Shown: positions 7,998 through 17,685, numbered from the stretch's first letter. The stretch is 48,660 bases of DNA from an uncultured Bacillota bacterium (GCA_949284065.1 CASDUO010000010.1:1-48660), one strand, 5' to 3'. Program-made: numbers and translations. The notes: generated by a model not told the origin, from the sequence alone.

Positions 7998-8798
7998 TCA
8001 ATAATAAAGTTCCGCAGGGCCTTTATATTCCTGTATGGTATTCCCTCCGTCAACCACCAGGGCTTCTCCCGTTATGTAAGATGCCTCTTTAGATGCAAGG
8101 AACACTATGGCGTTCGCCACCTCTATCGGATCGCCCCCGCGTCCCATAGGTGTATTCAGCCCTCCGGCCGCTTCACTTTCTGTTTGAGAAGCAGTCGCTA
8201 TCCACCCGGGCAGCACATTGTTCACAGTTATATTGTGAGACCCCACTTCAATGGCCAATGAACGGCTCATTCCTATGATCCCCGCTTTTGCCGCACTGTA
8301 TGCCGATTCCCCAGGATTGCTCACTATTGGTCCTGTAACAGATGAAACATTGACGATCCTTCCGTAATCCTGCTCCACCATAAAGGGAAGGACCTGCTTG
8401 GTAACGTTGAAGCACAAGGTCAAATTACGGCTGATGGATCTGTCCCAGCTTTCATGAGTCATATCCATCAATCCGGAAAAGTCTTCCTCTTCCCCCACCT
8501 GTGTCATCCCCGCATTGTTCACCAGAACATGGATCCCTCCGAAATCCGTCACGACCTTTTCCACAGTATCTTTCGTTATATCTCTGTCCATAAGATCGGC
8601 AACATATCCTTTTGCGGTGATCCCTTTCTCCTCCAGCTCTGCAGCTCTCTGAAAGATCCTTTCCGTCGTGGATACCATGGCGACCTTAGCGCCCAGACCT
8701 CCCAGTATCCCGGCTGTCGCGAAACCTATTCCGGCAGAGTTTCCTGCTCCCGTGATCAGACAGACCTGGTCCCGGAAGTTGATAAAAGAACCCAACAT
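7998..8798 (-). CDS. Short-chain dehydrogenase/reductase (SDR), 3-oxoacyl-ACP reductase-like
   Basis: A 266-residue classical SDR oxidoreductase. The nucleotide site reads T-G-A-G-N-S-A-G-I-G at 16-25 (one residue longer than the standard TGxxxGIG), the structural Asn-Asn-Ala-Gly motif is at 94-97, and the catalytic residues are Ser153, Tyr167 and Lys171. The C-terminus has the usual Pro-Gly turn and Thr-Gly-Glu...Val-Asp-Gly-Gly motif. The substrate is unknown. The ATG at 8798 is preferred because AAAGG sits 9 bases upstream; the first ATG at 8807 directly abuts that site. It is the promoter-proximal gene of a two-gene unit with the aminotransferase; two TATAAT-like boxes lie upstream near 8862-8867 and 8880-8885 but without matching -35 elements. 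Confidence 0.85.
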   Translation of the reverse strand: MLGSFINFRDQVCLITGAGNSAGIGFATAGILGGLGAKVAMVSTTERIFQRAAELEEKGITAKGYVADLMDRDITKDTVEKVVTDFGGIHVLVNNAGMTQVGEEEDFSGLMDMTHESWDRSISRNLTLCFNVTKQVLPFMVEQDYGRIVNVSSVTGPIVSNPGESAYSAAKAGIIGMSRSLAIEVGSHNITVNNVLPGWIATASQTESEAAGGLNTPMGRGGDPIEVANAIVFLASKEASYITGEALVVDGGNTIQEYKGPAELYY

Positions 8799-8978
8799 GA
8801 CGATCATCCTTTCTGCTTTTTCTCTTTTGTGTGCCCTCAGTACATCCTTCCTAATGGCTATATTATACCTCAGGGGGAAATTATAGAACAGATGTTTTTA
8901 TTTTTCATTTGGTCAAAATGGATGATCACACTGTTTCTCTTTCAGAAAATGCAGCTGGGCTCAGGAGATATGTTATGA

Positions 8979-9364
<386 letters not shown>

Positions 9365-9382
9365 GATAAGGAGGTCAGATAT

Positions 9383-10229
9383 ATGCCTGAAATCAATCAA
9401 CTGACTCAGCTCGTGGCAATAGTTGAACACGGAACGATCTCGAAGGCAGCCCAGGAACTGCACCTGTCCCAGCCGGCTCTCAGCCGATCCATGCAAAAAC
9501 TCGAGGAAGAGATGCAGGTCTGTCTGTTCCAAAGACAAAAAAAACAAAATAGAGTTCAACGAAAACGGGAAACTTGCCGTGGAGTATGCGGAAAAAGTCA
9601 TAGATCTCGTCAGTACCATGGAGGAACAGGTACGTCAGCACGACCGTAAGCAGCGCACTATTTCCATAGGCTCCTGTGCTCCTGTACCTATTTGGGAAAC
9701 GATCCCAGCTCTTTCCGATCTGTATCCCCATATGACTATCTCCTCGGAAATGAAAGATAACGAAACCCTGCTTCAGGGTCTTTTAGATGAACAATACCAG
9801 ATGATCTTCCTCCCCTGCCGGGACGAGCAGGAAGATATCTGCTGCATCAAATATCGGGAGGAACATCTTATGTTCTCTCTTCCTCTCACCCATCCCCTTT
9901 CCGCAAGCAAATCTCTGTACCTTGAAGATCTCAACGGGGAAAACATGCTCCTGCGCTCGCAGATAGGGTTTTGGGTGCGCGTAAAGGATAAAATGCCGGA
10001 CACCCGCTTTCTGATCCAGGATGACTCCTTTGCTTTCAACGAGCTCGTTCGCGCTTCGGCATTACCTTCATTCACTACCGATCTGGTAATAAAGCGGGAC
10101 GGCCCCGTACAAAACCGGATAACCATACCTATCGAAGACGATGAGGCGAATGTGACCTACTACCTGCACTATCTGAAAAAGGATCGCGATCTGCTTTCGC
10201 CTTTCCTCAAGCAGCTGCTCATAAAATAA
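9383..10229 (+). pseudogene. LysR-family transcriptional regulator, frameshifted at an A8 run
   Basis: The start ATG (9383) follows a strong AAGGAGGT site with 7 bases spacing. The first frame encodes a typical LysR winged helix-turn-helix (residues 1-50, with Gly-Thr-Ile-Ser-Lys-Ala-Ala and Ser-Gln-Pro-Ala-Leu-Ser-Arg), and the rest of the protein, including the linker helix and the effector-binding domain up to the stop at 10229, continues in another frame. The switch falls in a run of eight A at 9537-9544; seven A would give an uninterrupted protein of about 281 residues. It could be a true loss of function, a sequencing error, or a gene expressed through slippage. As a LysR gene it would be expected to control a divergent gene, but that neighbour is the truncated aldo/keto reductase. 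Confidence 0.8.
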
Positions 10230-10411
10230 CGGAAAACCTTTGTTTTCTCATGACGCCGCAACAGGAAAAGAGACCGTCCCATCAGCTTAGGATGGTACGG
10301 CCCCCTCATCTCATACCGCATCTATCGATTTGAAGTCGGGAATCATGATCCCTGATACGACTGTACCTGATCATGTTAGATATAACTGATATGATTTCTG
10401 CTCTCCCAAAG

Positions 10412-12715
10412 TCACTGTCCTTCTATGAGTCCGTCCTTCAGGAGCCGGTCCACCATGGTCTGCGCACCTATTACCCAAAGCATGTCTCCTTCTTTTATCA
10501 GGGTGCCCGGATCGGGATCCACTATAGGCACGTGGCCTCGCTCTATGCACATGATGTAACCGTTGTATTTATGTCTAAAGTCGCTTTCCACTATGGTCCT
10601 GCCATCGAAGAAACCGTCCTTTATGACCCGTATATTGACACTCATCACCTGTTGCTCAGGTTCCACCTCTCTGAACACCTGTCCGTATATGTATTCCTTC
10701 AAGGTGACGATAGGTTCCTCCGGATCTTTTATATGCTCCTCTTTCCTCAGCTGGTATATATATGCCTCGAGTTGGTCCTTGCCGCTCATGGCATGTATCT
10801 CATCTCCGTGATAAAGGGGCTCCGTACCTTTGGGCATGACTATATCTCTTCCCTCTCTTACGATCTTCACCACAAGTATGTTATATAACCTGTTGTCGTA
10901 AAGATCACTTACCGTCATAAGCTCTCCCGGATATTCCATGCTGTATTCCACCACGTAGAGTCTGCTTGAAAGCCAGTCGTCGTCATCGCCTTCGCCTCTT
11001 GCCTCTCTCCACGCATGTATGGTTTTTTCATTGAGGTTTGCAATGAAGCGCATCTCCAGATTATATTTCTGTCCGCTGTTGAATGCGGATTTTGTGGTCA
11101 AATAGACTAAAACGATAGCGGCGAGACCCAGTATCCAGTAGGAAACTCCCATGAAATCCCTGCAAACTTTCATGATGAACATAGCTGCCACTACGAGCTT
11201 TATCGCCCTTAGGGTGATCAACGGCAGTCTGTTCGTCCTGCTCTTGAACCAAAGTTTTTTGAATATGTCAGTCTGCTGCTCCGTGCTCAATATGTAGACT
11301 TCTACCAGCATTATCCCCACTATGGCCAAAGTGACGAACACATTGTAGGAATAATCCTGTCGCATTTCTATTATGTTCATCCCTACGTATTTCGTTGCAA
11401 TGTAAGTTATGTAGAGAACTCCGGTCCAAATAGATAAACTCACAGCATATCTCCTACCGTACCTTGCCCAGTCGCTGTCCTTCTTCGTTCCGCTTTTTCT
11501 GTCCGATGTATATTTCCTGACGAATATCCTGAATCCCTCAGGTATCTTTTTGTCTATGAAAGAATACGCCTTTTCAGAATTCTTTATGAAGATAGGAGTA
11601 GTCGTTATAGTTATCACCGAAACGCAGACTATTACCGGATAAAGGAATTCTCCTGTAACGCCCAGATTGGCCCCCAGAGAGGCTATGATAAAGCTGAACT
11701 CGCCGATCTGTACCATGGAAAAGCCGCCTCTCACAGCAGTTCTGAGGCTGCGGCCCGACAGGAGTATGCCTGCTGTCGCAAAAAACATCTGGAAGACTAT
11801 AGTCACGGCAGCTATCAGGAGTATAGGCCCTATATATTCCACCAGTATATCCGGCTTCACCATCATCCCCACTGAAACGAAGAATATAGCTCCAAACACA
11901 TCCTTTATGGGTTTCATCAGATGTTCTATCTTTTCGCCTGACAAAGTACCGCCCAGTATGGAACCGGCCACAAAGGCACCCAGGGCTTCCGAAAATCCCA
12001 GAAGAGAACCGATCACGACCATTCCCAGACATATGGCAAGGGAAACTATTATCAGATTCTCATCATTCATGTATTTTTTCACTTTACTCAGGAAAGACGG
12101 TATGGCTATGACACCGAAAACCACCCATGCTACCAGAGCTAGGAGCATGAGTCCCAATTCCAGGAACATGGCCATATCCGATCCCGTCTGAGATACCGAA
12201 ATGGATGTCAATATTATTATCATGAATATACCGGCTATATCCTCCAAAAGGAGCACTCCCAAAATCAGCACGGCAAAACTTTCCTTTTTCAGTTTATACT
12301 CTTCATAAGATTTCAAGATCACCATGGTGGATGAGATGGATATCATCCCTCCCAGGAATATACAGTCCATATGTGACCAGCCTAGGATCTTTCCTACGGC
12401 AATACCCACAAGTATCATGCCGCACATGATGGTCATCGTGGTCACCACGGCGTTGAGGCCTACATCTGCCAGTTTTTTGAATGAAAACTCAAGACCCAAG
12501 CCAAACATAAGGAACACTATCCCTATAGTGGACCAGGTCTGTATGCTATCGGTTTCCAATACTGTGGGGATCAGTTTGAATTCGGGGCTGACTAAAAATC
12601 CCGCCACTATATATCCCAACAACACAGAAATGTTCAGTTTTCTGAAAACGAGAGTGACCAACCCTGCAACCACCATTATGAGCGCAAGGTCCACCACCAT
12701 CTGGTCTAAATGCAT
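10412..12715 (-). CDS. CPA2-family cation:proton antiporter with two TrkA-C domains
   Basis: A 767-residue membrane protein of the monovalent cation:proton antiporter-2 (KefB-like) group. Residues 1-395 form the Na+/H+ exchanger domain with about 12-13 membrane helices, including the Ser-Glu-Ala-Leu-Gly-Ala-Phe-Val-Ala-Gly stretch typical of the ion path. After a cytoplasmic link, four more hydrophobic segments (about 415-560) appear, and the C-terminus holds two RCK-C/TrkA-C type ligand-binding modules (about 590-675 and 690-760). No Rossmann TrkA-N domain is visible between them, so gating by NAD(H) is not suggested. It would exchange K+ or Na+ for protons for pH or volume control. The ATG has AAAGGAAAA 7 bases upstream. 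It appears to be transcribed alone. Confidence 0.85.
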   Translation of the reverse strand: MHLDQMVVDLALIMVVAGLVTLVFRKLNISVLLGYIVAGFLVSPEFKLIPTVLETDSIQTWSTIGIVFLMFGLGLEFSFKKLADVGLNAVVTTMTIMCGMILVGIAVGKILGWSHMDCIFLGGMISISSTMVILKSYEEYKLKKESFAVLILGVLLLEDIAGIFMIIILTSISVSQTGSDMAMFLELGLMLLALVAWVVFGVIAIPSFLSKVKKYMNDENLIIVSLAICLGMVVIGSLLGFSEALGAFVAGSILGGTLSGEKIEHLMKPIKDVFGAIFFVSVGMMVKPDILVEYIGPILLIAAVTIVFQMFFATAGILLSGRSLRTAVRGGFSMVQIGEFSFIIASLGANLGVTGEFLYPVIVCVSVITITTTPIFIKNSEKAYSFIDKKIPEGFRIFVRKYTSDRKSGTKKDSDWARYGRRYAVSLSIWTGVLYITYIATKYVGMNIIEMRQDYSYNVFVTLAIVGIMLVEVYILSTEQQTDIFKKLWFKSRTNRLPLITLRAIKLVVAAMFIMKVCRDFMGVSYWILGLAAIVLVYLTTKSAFNSGQKYNLEMRFIANLNEKTIHAWREARGEGDDDDWLSSRLYVVEYSMEYPGELMTVSDLYDNRLYNILVVKIVREGRDIVMPKGTEPLYHGDEIHAMSGKDQLEAYIYQLRKEEHIKDPEEPIVTLKEYIYGQVFREVEPEQQVMSVNIRVIKDGFFDGRTIVESDFRHKYNGYIMCIERGHVPIVDPDPGTLIKEGDMLWVIGAQTMVDRLLKDGLIEGQ

Positions 12716-12834
12716 CCGGTTTTCCTTTTAGGTAAAACTGTCGTAAAACTTACTCTTGTAAATCAATATTAACACATATACAAACCTGTCGGCAATCAGA
12801 ATACTAAAAAGATCCACAGATATACTCATACATA

Positions 12835-14004
12835 CTACCTGTTTGACAGCAATTCCCCGGTCATGAGCCTGATCCCTGCCCCGAATTCCCCATCGTATGC
12901 AAGTATCTCCCGTCCGTCCCTTACGGAAAAGCTCTCCCTGTCGAAATCTATGACTATCCCTTCGGGTCTGGGCGCCCTTTCCACCCTTTCCCTGCCGTCA
13001 TCATCTATGAAGATCACATCTATGGGATAGTACTTATTCACCACACACACGTCTGCCCGGCGATCGCTCTTTTTCATTACGGCATGGAATCCCTTTTTTT
13101 CTTTCCTGTCGAACTCCGACACTCTGCAAAGCCTGTGGCACATATCCATCGCATATCCCCCGAGTCCGGAAACTGTCGCTCCTATATCCATTACCAGATG
13201 ATCGAACTTCCCGACCGATGTCAAACTTTTTATCACAGCATCGAATTGCGGTTCCCTAAGACTTCTCAAGGGATTCGATCCCTCTGAAACATTGAATACA
13301 TCCACACCGTCATTGGTTTTTCCAAGAAAAGTTTCTATACAGGAACATAAATTATGTCTACCACTCAAAAGATAATAGATATAATCGTTCAAAGTGCATC
13401 TCCACTTTTTTTCCTTTCCAACGCTTTCTTCCCTTTCAAACCCCGTTCTGTCATTTCTCGTTCCCTCATCTCTTTCGTCACAGATATGCCTGTTATACAT
13501 GGATCCGCTGCAGGCATAGTTGGATCCGCTTTCATATTCCTCTAAACTGAGATAAAGCACCCTCTTTTTATATATCCTTACCAGTTCTCCTCCAAAGGCC
13601 ATAGCCAAAGTACTGCAGCCTGCTCCGCCCTGGCCGGAAAAAAATCCCGTGATCCTTATATCTTTTTCTCTGCTTACCAGGAGCTGTCCGCCTGTGTAGG
13701 AGCAATATGCCATATTTATCCCGTCTACCAGATGGGAAAGTCCTCCGTATTTATATAGGCAGAACAGCCTTTCCTCCGGATCTATGATAACTCGTGATGA
13801 TTTCTCAACCAGATATACGACCTTTTCAAATCCGGTCACCTGCACTTCCGTTATGATAAGGTCCTTTTCTTCTATCGTTATCTCTTTATCCTCCGGCATT
13901 ATCAACTCCACTAAAATACCCCTGCCTGAAGAAGCAAGGGCCTTCTGTAACGCCTTTCCGTAATCTATATCTTTAACTATCAAAGCCAGCCGGATGATTT
14001 CCAT
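12835..14004 (-). CDS. tadZ: TadZ/CpaE-like MinD-family protein of the Tad pilus
   Basis: A 389-residue cytoplasmic protein. Residues 1-100 resemble the degenerate receiver-like domain of CpaE/TadZ, and residues from about 117 form a MinD/ParA-type nucleotide domain beginning Gly-Phe-Phe-Ser-Gly-Gln-Gly-Gly-Ala-Gly-Cys-Ser-Thr. The deviant Walker A motif has Gln125 where ParA/MinD have the signature Lys and Cys130 where the Walker Lys would be, so ATP hydrolysis is doubtful. Asp-Ile-Gly-Ala-Thr later in the domain corresponds to the Walker B region. TadZ positions the pilus machine in the cell. It is separated from the rest of the Tad operon by about 6 kb and has its own promoter. AGGAGGAAAG lies a few bases before the ATG. 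The protein ends with about 80 residues unlike MinD. Confidence 0.7.
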   Translation of the reverse strand: MEIIRLALIVKDIDYGKALQKALASSGRGILVELIMPEDKEITIEEKDLIITEVQVTGFEKVVYLVEKSSRVIIDPEERLFCLYKYGGLSHLVDGINMAYCSYTGGQLLVSREKDIRITGFFSGQGGAGCSTLAMAFGGELVRIYKKRVLYLSLEEYESGSNYACSGSMYNRHICDERDEGTRNDRTGFEREESVGKEKKWRCTLNDYIYYLLSGRHNLCSCIETFLGKTNDGVDVFNVSEGSNPLRSLREPQFDAVIKSLTSVGKFDHLVMDIGATVSGLGGYAMDMCHRLCRVSEFDRKEKKGFHAVMKKSDRRADVCVVNKYYPIDVIFIDDDGRERVERAPRPEGIVIDFDRESFSVRDGREILAYDGEFGAGIRLMTGELLSNR

Positions 14005-14025
14005 GACTTTCCTCCTGTTGGGTTA

Positions 14026-14054
14026 ATATTAACTCAATTGGAAAATTTTGTCAA
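14026..14054 (-). promoter_or_regulatory. Sigma-A type promoter of tadZ with overlapping palindrome
   Basis: On the minus strand a perfect -35 TTGACA (14054-14049) is followed after exactly 17 bases by TAATAT (14031-14026). The -10 is embedded in the 12-bp perfect palindrome GTTAATATTAAC (14022-14033), which could be a repressor operator. Transcription would start near 14019, about 15 bases before the ATG. Confidence 0.65.
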
Positions 14055-14082
14055 TCAGTTCCGGCGACCTCAGGAGCGACCG

Positions 14083-14994
14083 TCATCCATATCCTTCTTC
14101 ATCCTTAGGACCGCATTTGAATGTGACTTTGAACACAGTCCCTTCGCCCGGAGTGCTTTCCACACTGGGTTCCCCGTTAAAGAGCGCAGCTGTATGCTTC
14201 ACTATGCTGAGCCCCAGTCCCGTACCGCCCTGTTCTCTGGATCTGGACTTATCTACTCTGTAGAACCTCTCGAAAAGTCTGTCCAGATGCTCCTTTGATA
14301 TGCCAATGCCTTCATCACGTACCGCAACTTCGATCTTATTGCGTACCCTCTTCCCTGTGATCCACACCCGCTTTCCTTCAGGAGAATATTTTATGGCATT
14401 CTCAACGAGATTCATTATCATCTGCCTGAACTTATCTTCGTTGCCCTCCAGATACATATCCGGATCGACATCTATATACAGCTTTATCTTCCTCCTGTCG
14501 GCTATCGGCAATATGGCATCAACGGTGCCTTCTATGGCATCCTTGATATTGAGTTTTTCAGATTTTACATCTTTCTTGTTCTCTATCTCCGACAAGACGA
14601 GTATATCATCTATCAGCCGTTTGAGCCTGGCAGTTTCTATCGCCATTATATCTATGAATTTCGTCCGTATTTCCGGATCTTCTGCAGCGCCATCCTGAAG
14701 GGTTTCTATAAACCCGCTTATGGACGTGAGAGGTGTTTTGAGCTCGTGGGTGACATTTGCAACGAACTCTCTGCGCATATTCTCTATTCGGCTGTTCTCT
14801 ATTTCCATCTCTTTCAGCCGATGTTTCATAGACATCACAGGGCGCACGATCCAGGCATACAACATCCCCACCCCTGCACCGGTTATGCCCAATATCACGA
14901 AAAAAAGGGCCAGGGTGTTCTCTATATGGCGTACTGCCAATATATCCAAGGCGGTAATTATTACAGCTGCAAAAATACAAGGCTTGACACTCAT
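14083..14994 (-). CDS. Sensor histidine kinase, PhoR-like, without extracytoplasmic domain
   Basis: A 303-residue membrane-bound histidine kinase. Two membrane helices (about 6-20 and 27-49) are joined by only about five residues, so there is no external sensor domain, and no HAMP or PAS domain is evident. The dimerisation domain has His83 in Val-Thr-His-Glu-Leu-Lys-Thr-Pro, the N box is at 195-204, the G1 box Asp-Glu-Gly-Ile-Gly at 227-231 and the G2 box Gly-Gly-Thr-Gly-Leu-Gly at 256-261. It lies 29 bases after the response regulator gene and is its evident partner. The link to phosphate is inferred from the Na/Pi cotransporter upstream in the same operon. Confidence 0.9.
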   Translation of the reverse strand: MSVKPCIFAAVIITALDILAVRHIENTLALFFVILGITGAGVGMLYAWIVRPVMSMKHRLKEMEIENSRIENMRREFVANVTHELKTPLTSISGFIETLQDGAAEDPEIRTKFIDIMAIETARLKRLIDDILVLSEIENKKDVKSEKLNIKDAIEGTVDAILPIADRRKIKLYIDVDPDMYLEGNEDKFRQMIMNLVENAIKYSPEGKRVWITGKRVRNKIEVAVRDEGIGISKEHLDRLFERFYRVDKSRSREQGGTGLGLSIVKHTAALFNGEPSVESTPGEGTVFKVTFKCGPKDEEGYG

Positions 14995-15023
14995 GTTTCC
15001 CCATTCTCCCTACCTTCGGGATC

Positions 15024-15725
15024 TTACTTGATCTTATATCCTTTTCCCCTTATAGTCTCTATGTATTTATCCTCATCTCCCTGAGACAGCTTCTTCCTCA
15101 GATGTCTTATATGCACATCCACAGTACGTGTTTCGCCAACATAATCTATTCCCCAGACCTTATCCAGTATTTCGTCCCTGGTAAAGACGTGACCTCTGTT
15201 TTCGGCCAGGAATCTCAGCAGTTCAAATTCCTTCAGGGTGAATTCTATTTCCTTTCCTCCTTCAGTGACCACATATCTGTCAGGGTCTATGACCAGATCC
15301 CCCACGGTTATGGTATGGCTGTTCGTTTCGGTCTCAGGCGATATGCCGGGGATGTCCGCCACATCGTATCTTCTTAGCACCGCTTTTATCCTTGCCATCA
15401 TTTCTCTTATTCCAAACGGTTTGGATATATAATCGTCGGCACCGAAATCAAGCCCCCTTACCTTGTCCGTTTCCTCATTCTTGGCTGTGAGCATTATGAT
15501 GGGAGTCTTTATGCCCGCGTTCCTAAGTTCTCTGCATATTTCAAATCCGTCTTTACCGGGCAGCATGATGTCGAGAAGGATCAAATCAGGCTTTTCCGAA
15601 TACACCATATCCATGCCAACGTTGCCGTCACCGGCTTCAAGGACTTCATATCCGTTGACTTTCAGGTTATAATTCACGAGTTCCCTTATGCTGGGTTCAT
15701 CTTCGATTATGAGTATCTTTTTCAT
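15024..15725 (-). CDS. OmpR/PhoP-family response regulator
   Basis: A 233-residue DNA-binding response regulator. The receiver domain (1-120) has the acidic pocket Glu8-Asp9, the phosphorylation site Asp52 (Leu-Leu-Asp-Ile-Met-Leu-Pro-Gly), Thr80 and Lys102. The C-terminal winged helix (about 135-233) has the usual Leu-Leu-Arg-Phe-Leu-Ala-Glu and Val-Asp-Val-His-Ile-Arg-His-Leu-Arg segments. It starts at ATG 15725 behind GAGGAAAG and lies between the Na/Pi cotransporter and the kinase genes. Sequence type and context suggest a PhoP-like phosphate response regulator. Confidence 0.92.
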   Translation of the reverse strand: MKKILIIEDEPSIRELVNYNLKVNGYEVLEAGDGNVGMDMVYSEKPDLILLDIMLPGKDGFEICRELRNAGIKTPIIMLTAKNEETDKVRGLDFGADDYISKPFGIREMMARIKAVLRRYDVADIPGISPETETNSHTITVGDLVIDPDRYVVTEGGKEIEFTLKEFELLRFLAENRGHVFTRDEILDKVWGIDYVGETRTVDVHIRHLRKKLSQGDEDKYIETIRGKGYKIK

Positions 15726-15777
15726 AGGCTTTCCTCAGTCAGGCGTATCTCCTGTCCGTACCTCGATCGTTTCTTCT

Positions 15778-17541
15778 TCACTGTTTTTTTCTGAATGAAA
15801 ATTTTCTCTTGTCCGGCTTTTCCTCTTTTTCCGGCGATCCATCCGTATCCTCCGGGATCTCGATGTCCACTTTTGCCCTGTCAGGCATATCCTTCACTGC
15901 AAGAGCGATATTCTTACAACAGTCTCCTATTTTCTCCACCTGATGGATGGCGTCGTTATATACCACCGTGAATGCCGGTGAACAGGTTTTGTCGTACACT
16001 CTCTGCATATGTTGTTTTCTCAGTCTCTCTTCGTTTTTATTTATTTCCTCTTCCTGCCGCAGCACACTGTCGGCGGCGAACTGATCATTCTCATCAAGCG
16101 CTTTTATGGCGTATCTCAATATCCTGCTGCCCTGATCGAAACAAAGATCGAGCTCTGCATTGGCCCTGGTGCTGAATTCATATTTATGCTTTTGTTTTTC
16201 TTCTGCCAGTTCCACGATATTCTTGCAATGATCTCCCACATGTTCGATATCACCTGCAACGTGTATCAGATGGGATATGGTTTCAGTCTGCTTGTCCGTC
16301 ACGCTGTCCGTAGCGAGGATGGATGCCAGATAATCTACTGTGGCATTCTCCAGCTGATTGACCGCCTCTTCCTTTTCCATGACCTTTGCCGACGCCTTCC
16401 TGTCTCCCTCGAGGAAAGCTGTTTTGGAAAGCTTCGTCATATCCAAAGTGATCCTGGCCAGTCTCGTCAGCTCTTTCGTAGCCAGATGTATGGCAAACAA
16501 AGGTCTGTCTATTATCTTGTGATCCAGATATCTCGGTACCGATTCCAGCCTTTCCTCCTCGCTTCCCGGAATGAGCTTGGTGACTATGGCAGCCAATATG
16601 CTTATCATGGGAAGCCATATGAGTGTGGTGGTGACGTTGAACAAAAGATGGGCGTTGGCTATCTGCCTGGATATGACATCCACTTCGGCGCCTTTGGGCG
16701 ATATAGCCGTAACTATCTCCGCTATCTGCGGTATGAACCATATATATATCAAAGTTCCCGAAAGGTTGAACAACACATGGGCGGCCGCAGCTCTTTTTGC
16801 ACTCAATGATGCTCCTATAGAGGCCAATACCGCCGTTATGGTCGTACCTATATTGTCACCGAACAGTATAGGCAGGGCCCCTGTAAGACCTATTATGCTG
16901 GAGACCCCGTCAGGTCCTGCAGTTGCCGCCAAATTCTGGAGCACTGCAATGGTTGCGGAACTGCTCTGCACTACGACTGTCATGGTGGTTCCTATGAGTA
17001 CGCCCAATGCGGGGATATCCTGTACACTTACCATCCAGTCCATGAACACCGGCGATGTTGCCAGGGGCTGCATAGCTTCACCCATTACGTTGATACCTAC
17101 GAACAGCAACCCGAATGAAAATATTATCTGGCCCAGATCCTTGACTTTCTCTCTTTTCTTCAAGAAAAAGAACATTATGAACCCGATGAACACGAACAGC
17201 CACGCATAGTCGCCTATTTTGAACGCTATGAGCTGAGCCGTGATGGTCGTCCCTATGTTGGCACCCATTATCACTCCGATAGCCTGCCTCAATGTCATCA
17301 ATCCGGCGCTTACGAATCCTATGGCCATTACCGTAGTTGCGGAGCTGCTTTGGAGCACCGCTGTACACAGGGCCCCTGCCAGCACTCCCATTATGGGGTT
17401 TGACGTAAGGAGAGACAGAACGCTTTTCATCCTGTCCCCTGCCGCCTTTTGGAATCCGTCACTCATAGAGTTCATCCCGTATATAAACAAAGCCAGTCCA
17501 CCCAGCAATGTAGTGATCATCTGAAAGGTCTCGCCACTCAT
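15778..17541 (-). CDS. Na/Pi-cotransporter family protein with PhoU-like C-terminal domain
   Basis: A 587-residue membrane protein of the NptA/YjbB group. The transport part contains the two hallmark repeats Gln-Ser-Ser-Ser-Ala-Thr (64-69 and 192-197) within inverted hydrophobic halves, covering about residues 1-320. Residues about 350-560 are helical and charged, like the PhoU-type domain fused to this family. It moves phosphate with sodium; members of the YjbB type can also export it. The start at 17541 is preferred to one 21 bases upstream because GGAGAG lies 6 to 7 bases before it. It is the first gene of an operon with the response regulator (52-base gap) and the kinase. Confidence 0.88.
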   Translation of the reverse strand: MSGETFQMITTLLGGLALFIYGMNSMSDGFQKAAGDRMKSVLSLLTSNPIMGVLAGALCTAVLQSSSATTVMAIGFVSAGLMTLRQAIGVIMGANIGTTITAQLIAFKIGDYAWLFVFIGFIMFFFLKKREKVKDLGQIIFSFGLLFVGINVMGEAMQPLATSPVFMDWMVSVQDIPALGVLIGTTMTVVVQSSSATIAVLQNLAATAGPDGVSSIIGLTGALPILFGDNIGTTITAVLASIGASLSAKRAAAAHVLFNLSGTLIYIWFIPQIAEIVTAISPKGAEVDVISRQIANAHLLFNVTTTLIWLPMISILAAIVTKLIPGSEEERLESVPRYLDHKIIDRPLFAIHLATKELTRLARITLDMTKLSKTAFLEGDRKASAKVMEKEEAVNQLENATVDYLASILATDSVTDKQTETISHLIHVAGDIEHVGDHCKNIVELAEEKQKHKYEFSTRANAELDLCFDQGSRILRYAIKALDENDQFAADSVLRQEEEINKNEERLRKQHMQRVYDKTCSPAFTVVYNDAIHQVEKIGDCCKNIALAVKDMPDRAKVDIEIPEDTDGSPEKEEKPDKRKFSFRKKQ

Positions 17542-17633
17542 TTTATCTCTCCATTTGCACACAAAACCGAAACTTCAACAAACAACTCTATTAAACCACA
17601 TTTTGACTTCGGATTAAAGAGTTTTGATACAAT

Positions 17634-17663
17634 AAAAAAGCAAGTTTTCCGGCAGCGGAAAAC
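17634..17663 (-). terminator. Intrinsic terminator after the AEC transporter
   Basis: On the minus strand GTTTTCCG pairs perfectly with CGGAAAAC over a four-base loop (17644-17663), followed after TTGC by a run of six T. It ends the AEC transporter transcript just before the phosphate operon. Confidence 0.88.
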
Positions 17664-17685
17664 GAGGGATATCCCTGCGATCACC

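Noticed and set aside
8862..8916. Two TATAAT boxes and a TTGACC on the minus strand upstream of the SDR gene
   Set aside because: The spacing between TTGACC and either TATAAT is 25 bases or more, so no complete promoter can be called.
10265..10305. Imperfect hairpin (CCGTCCCATC with GATGGTACGG) between LysR and the antiporter gene
   Set aside because: It has an internal mismatch and no T-run on either strand, so a terminator call is not supported.
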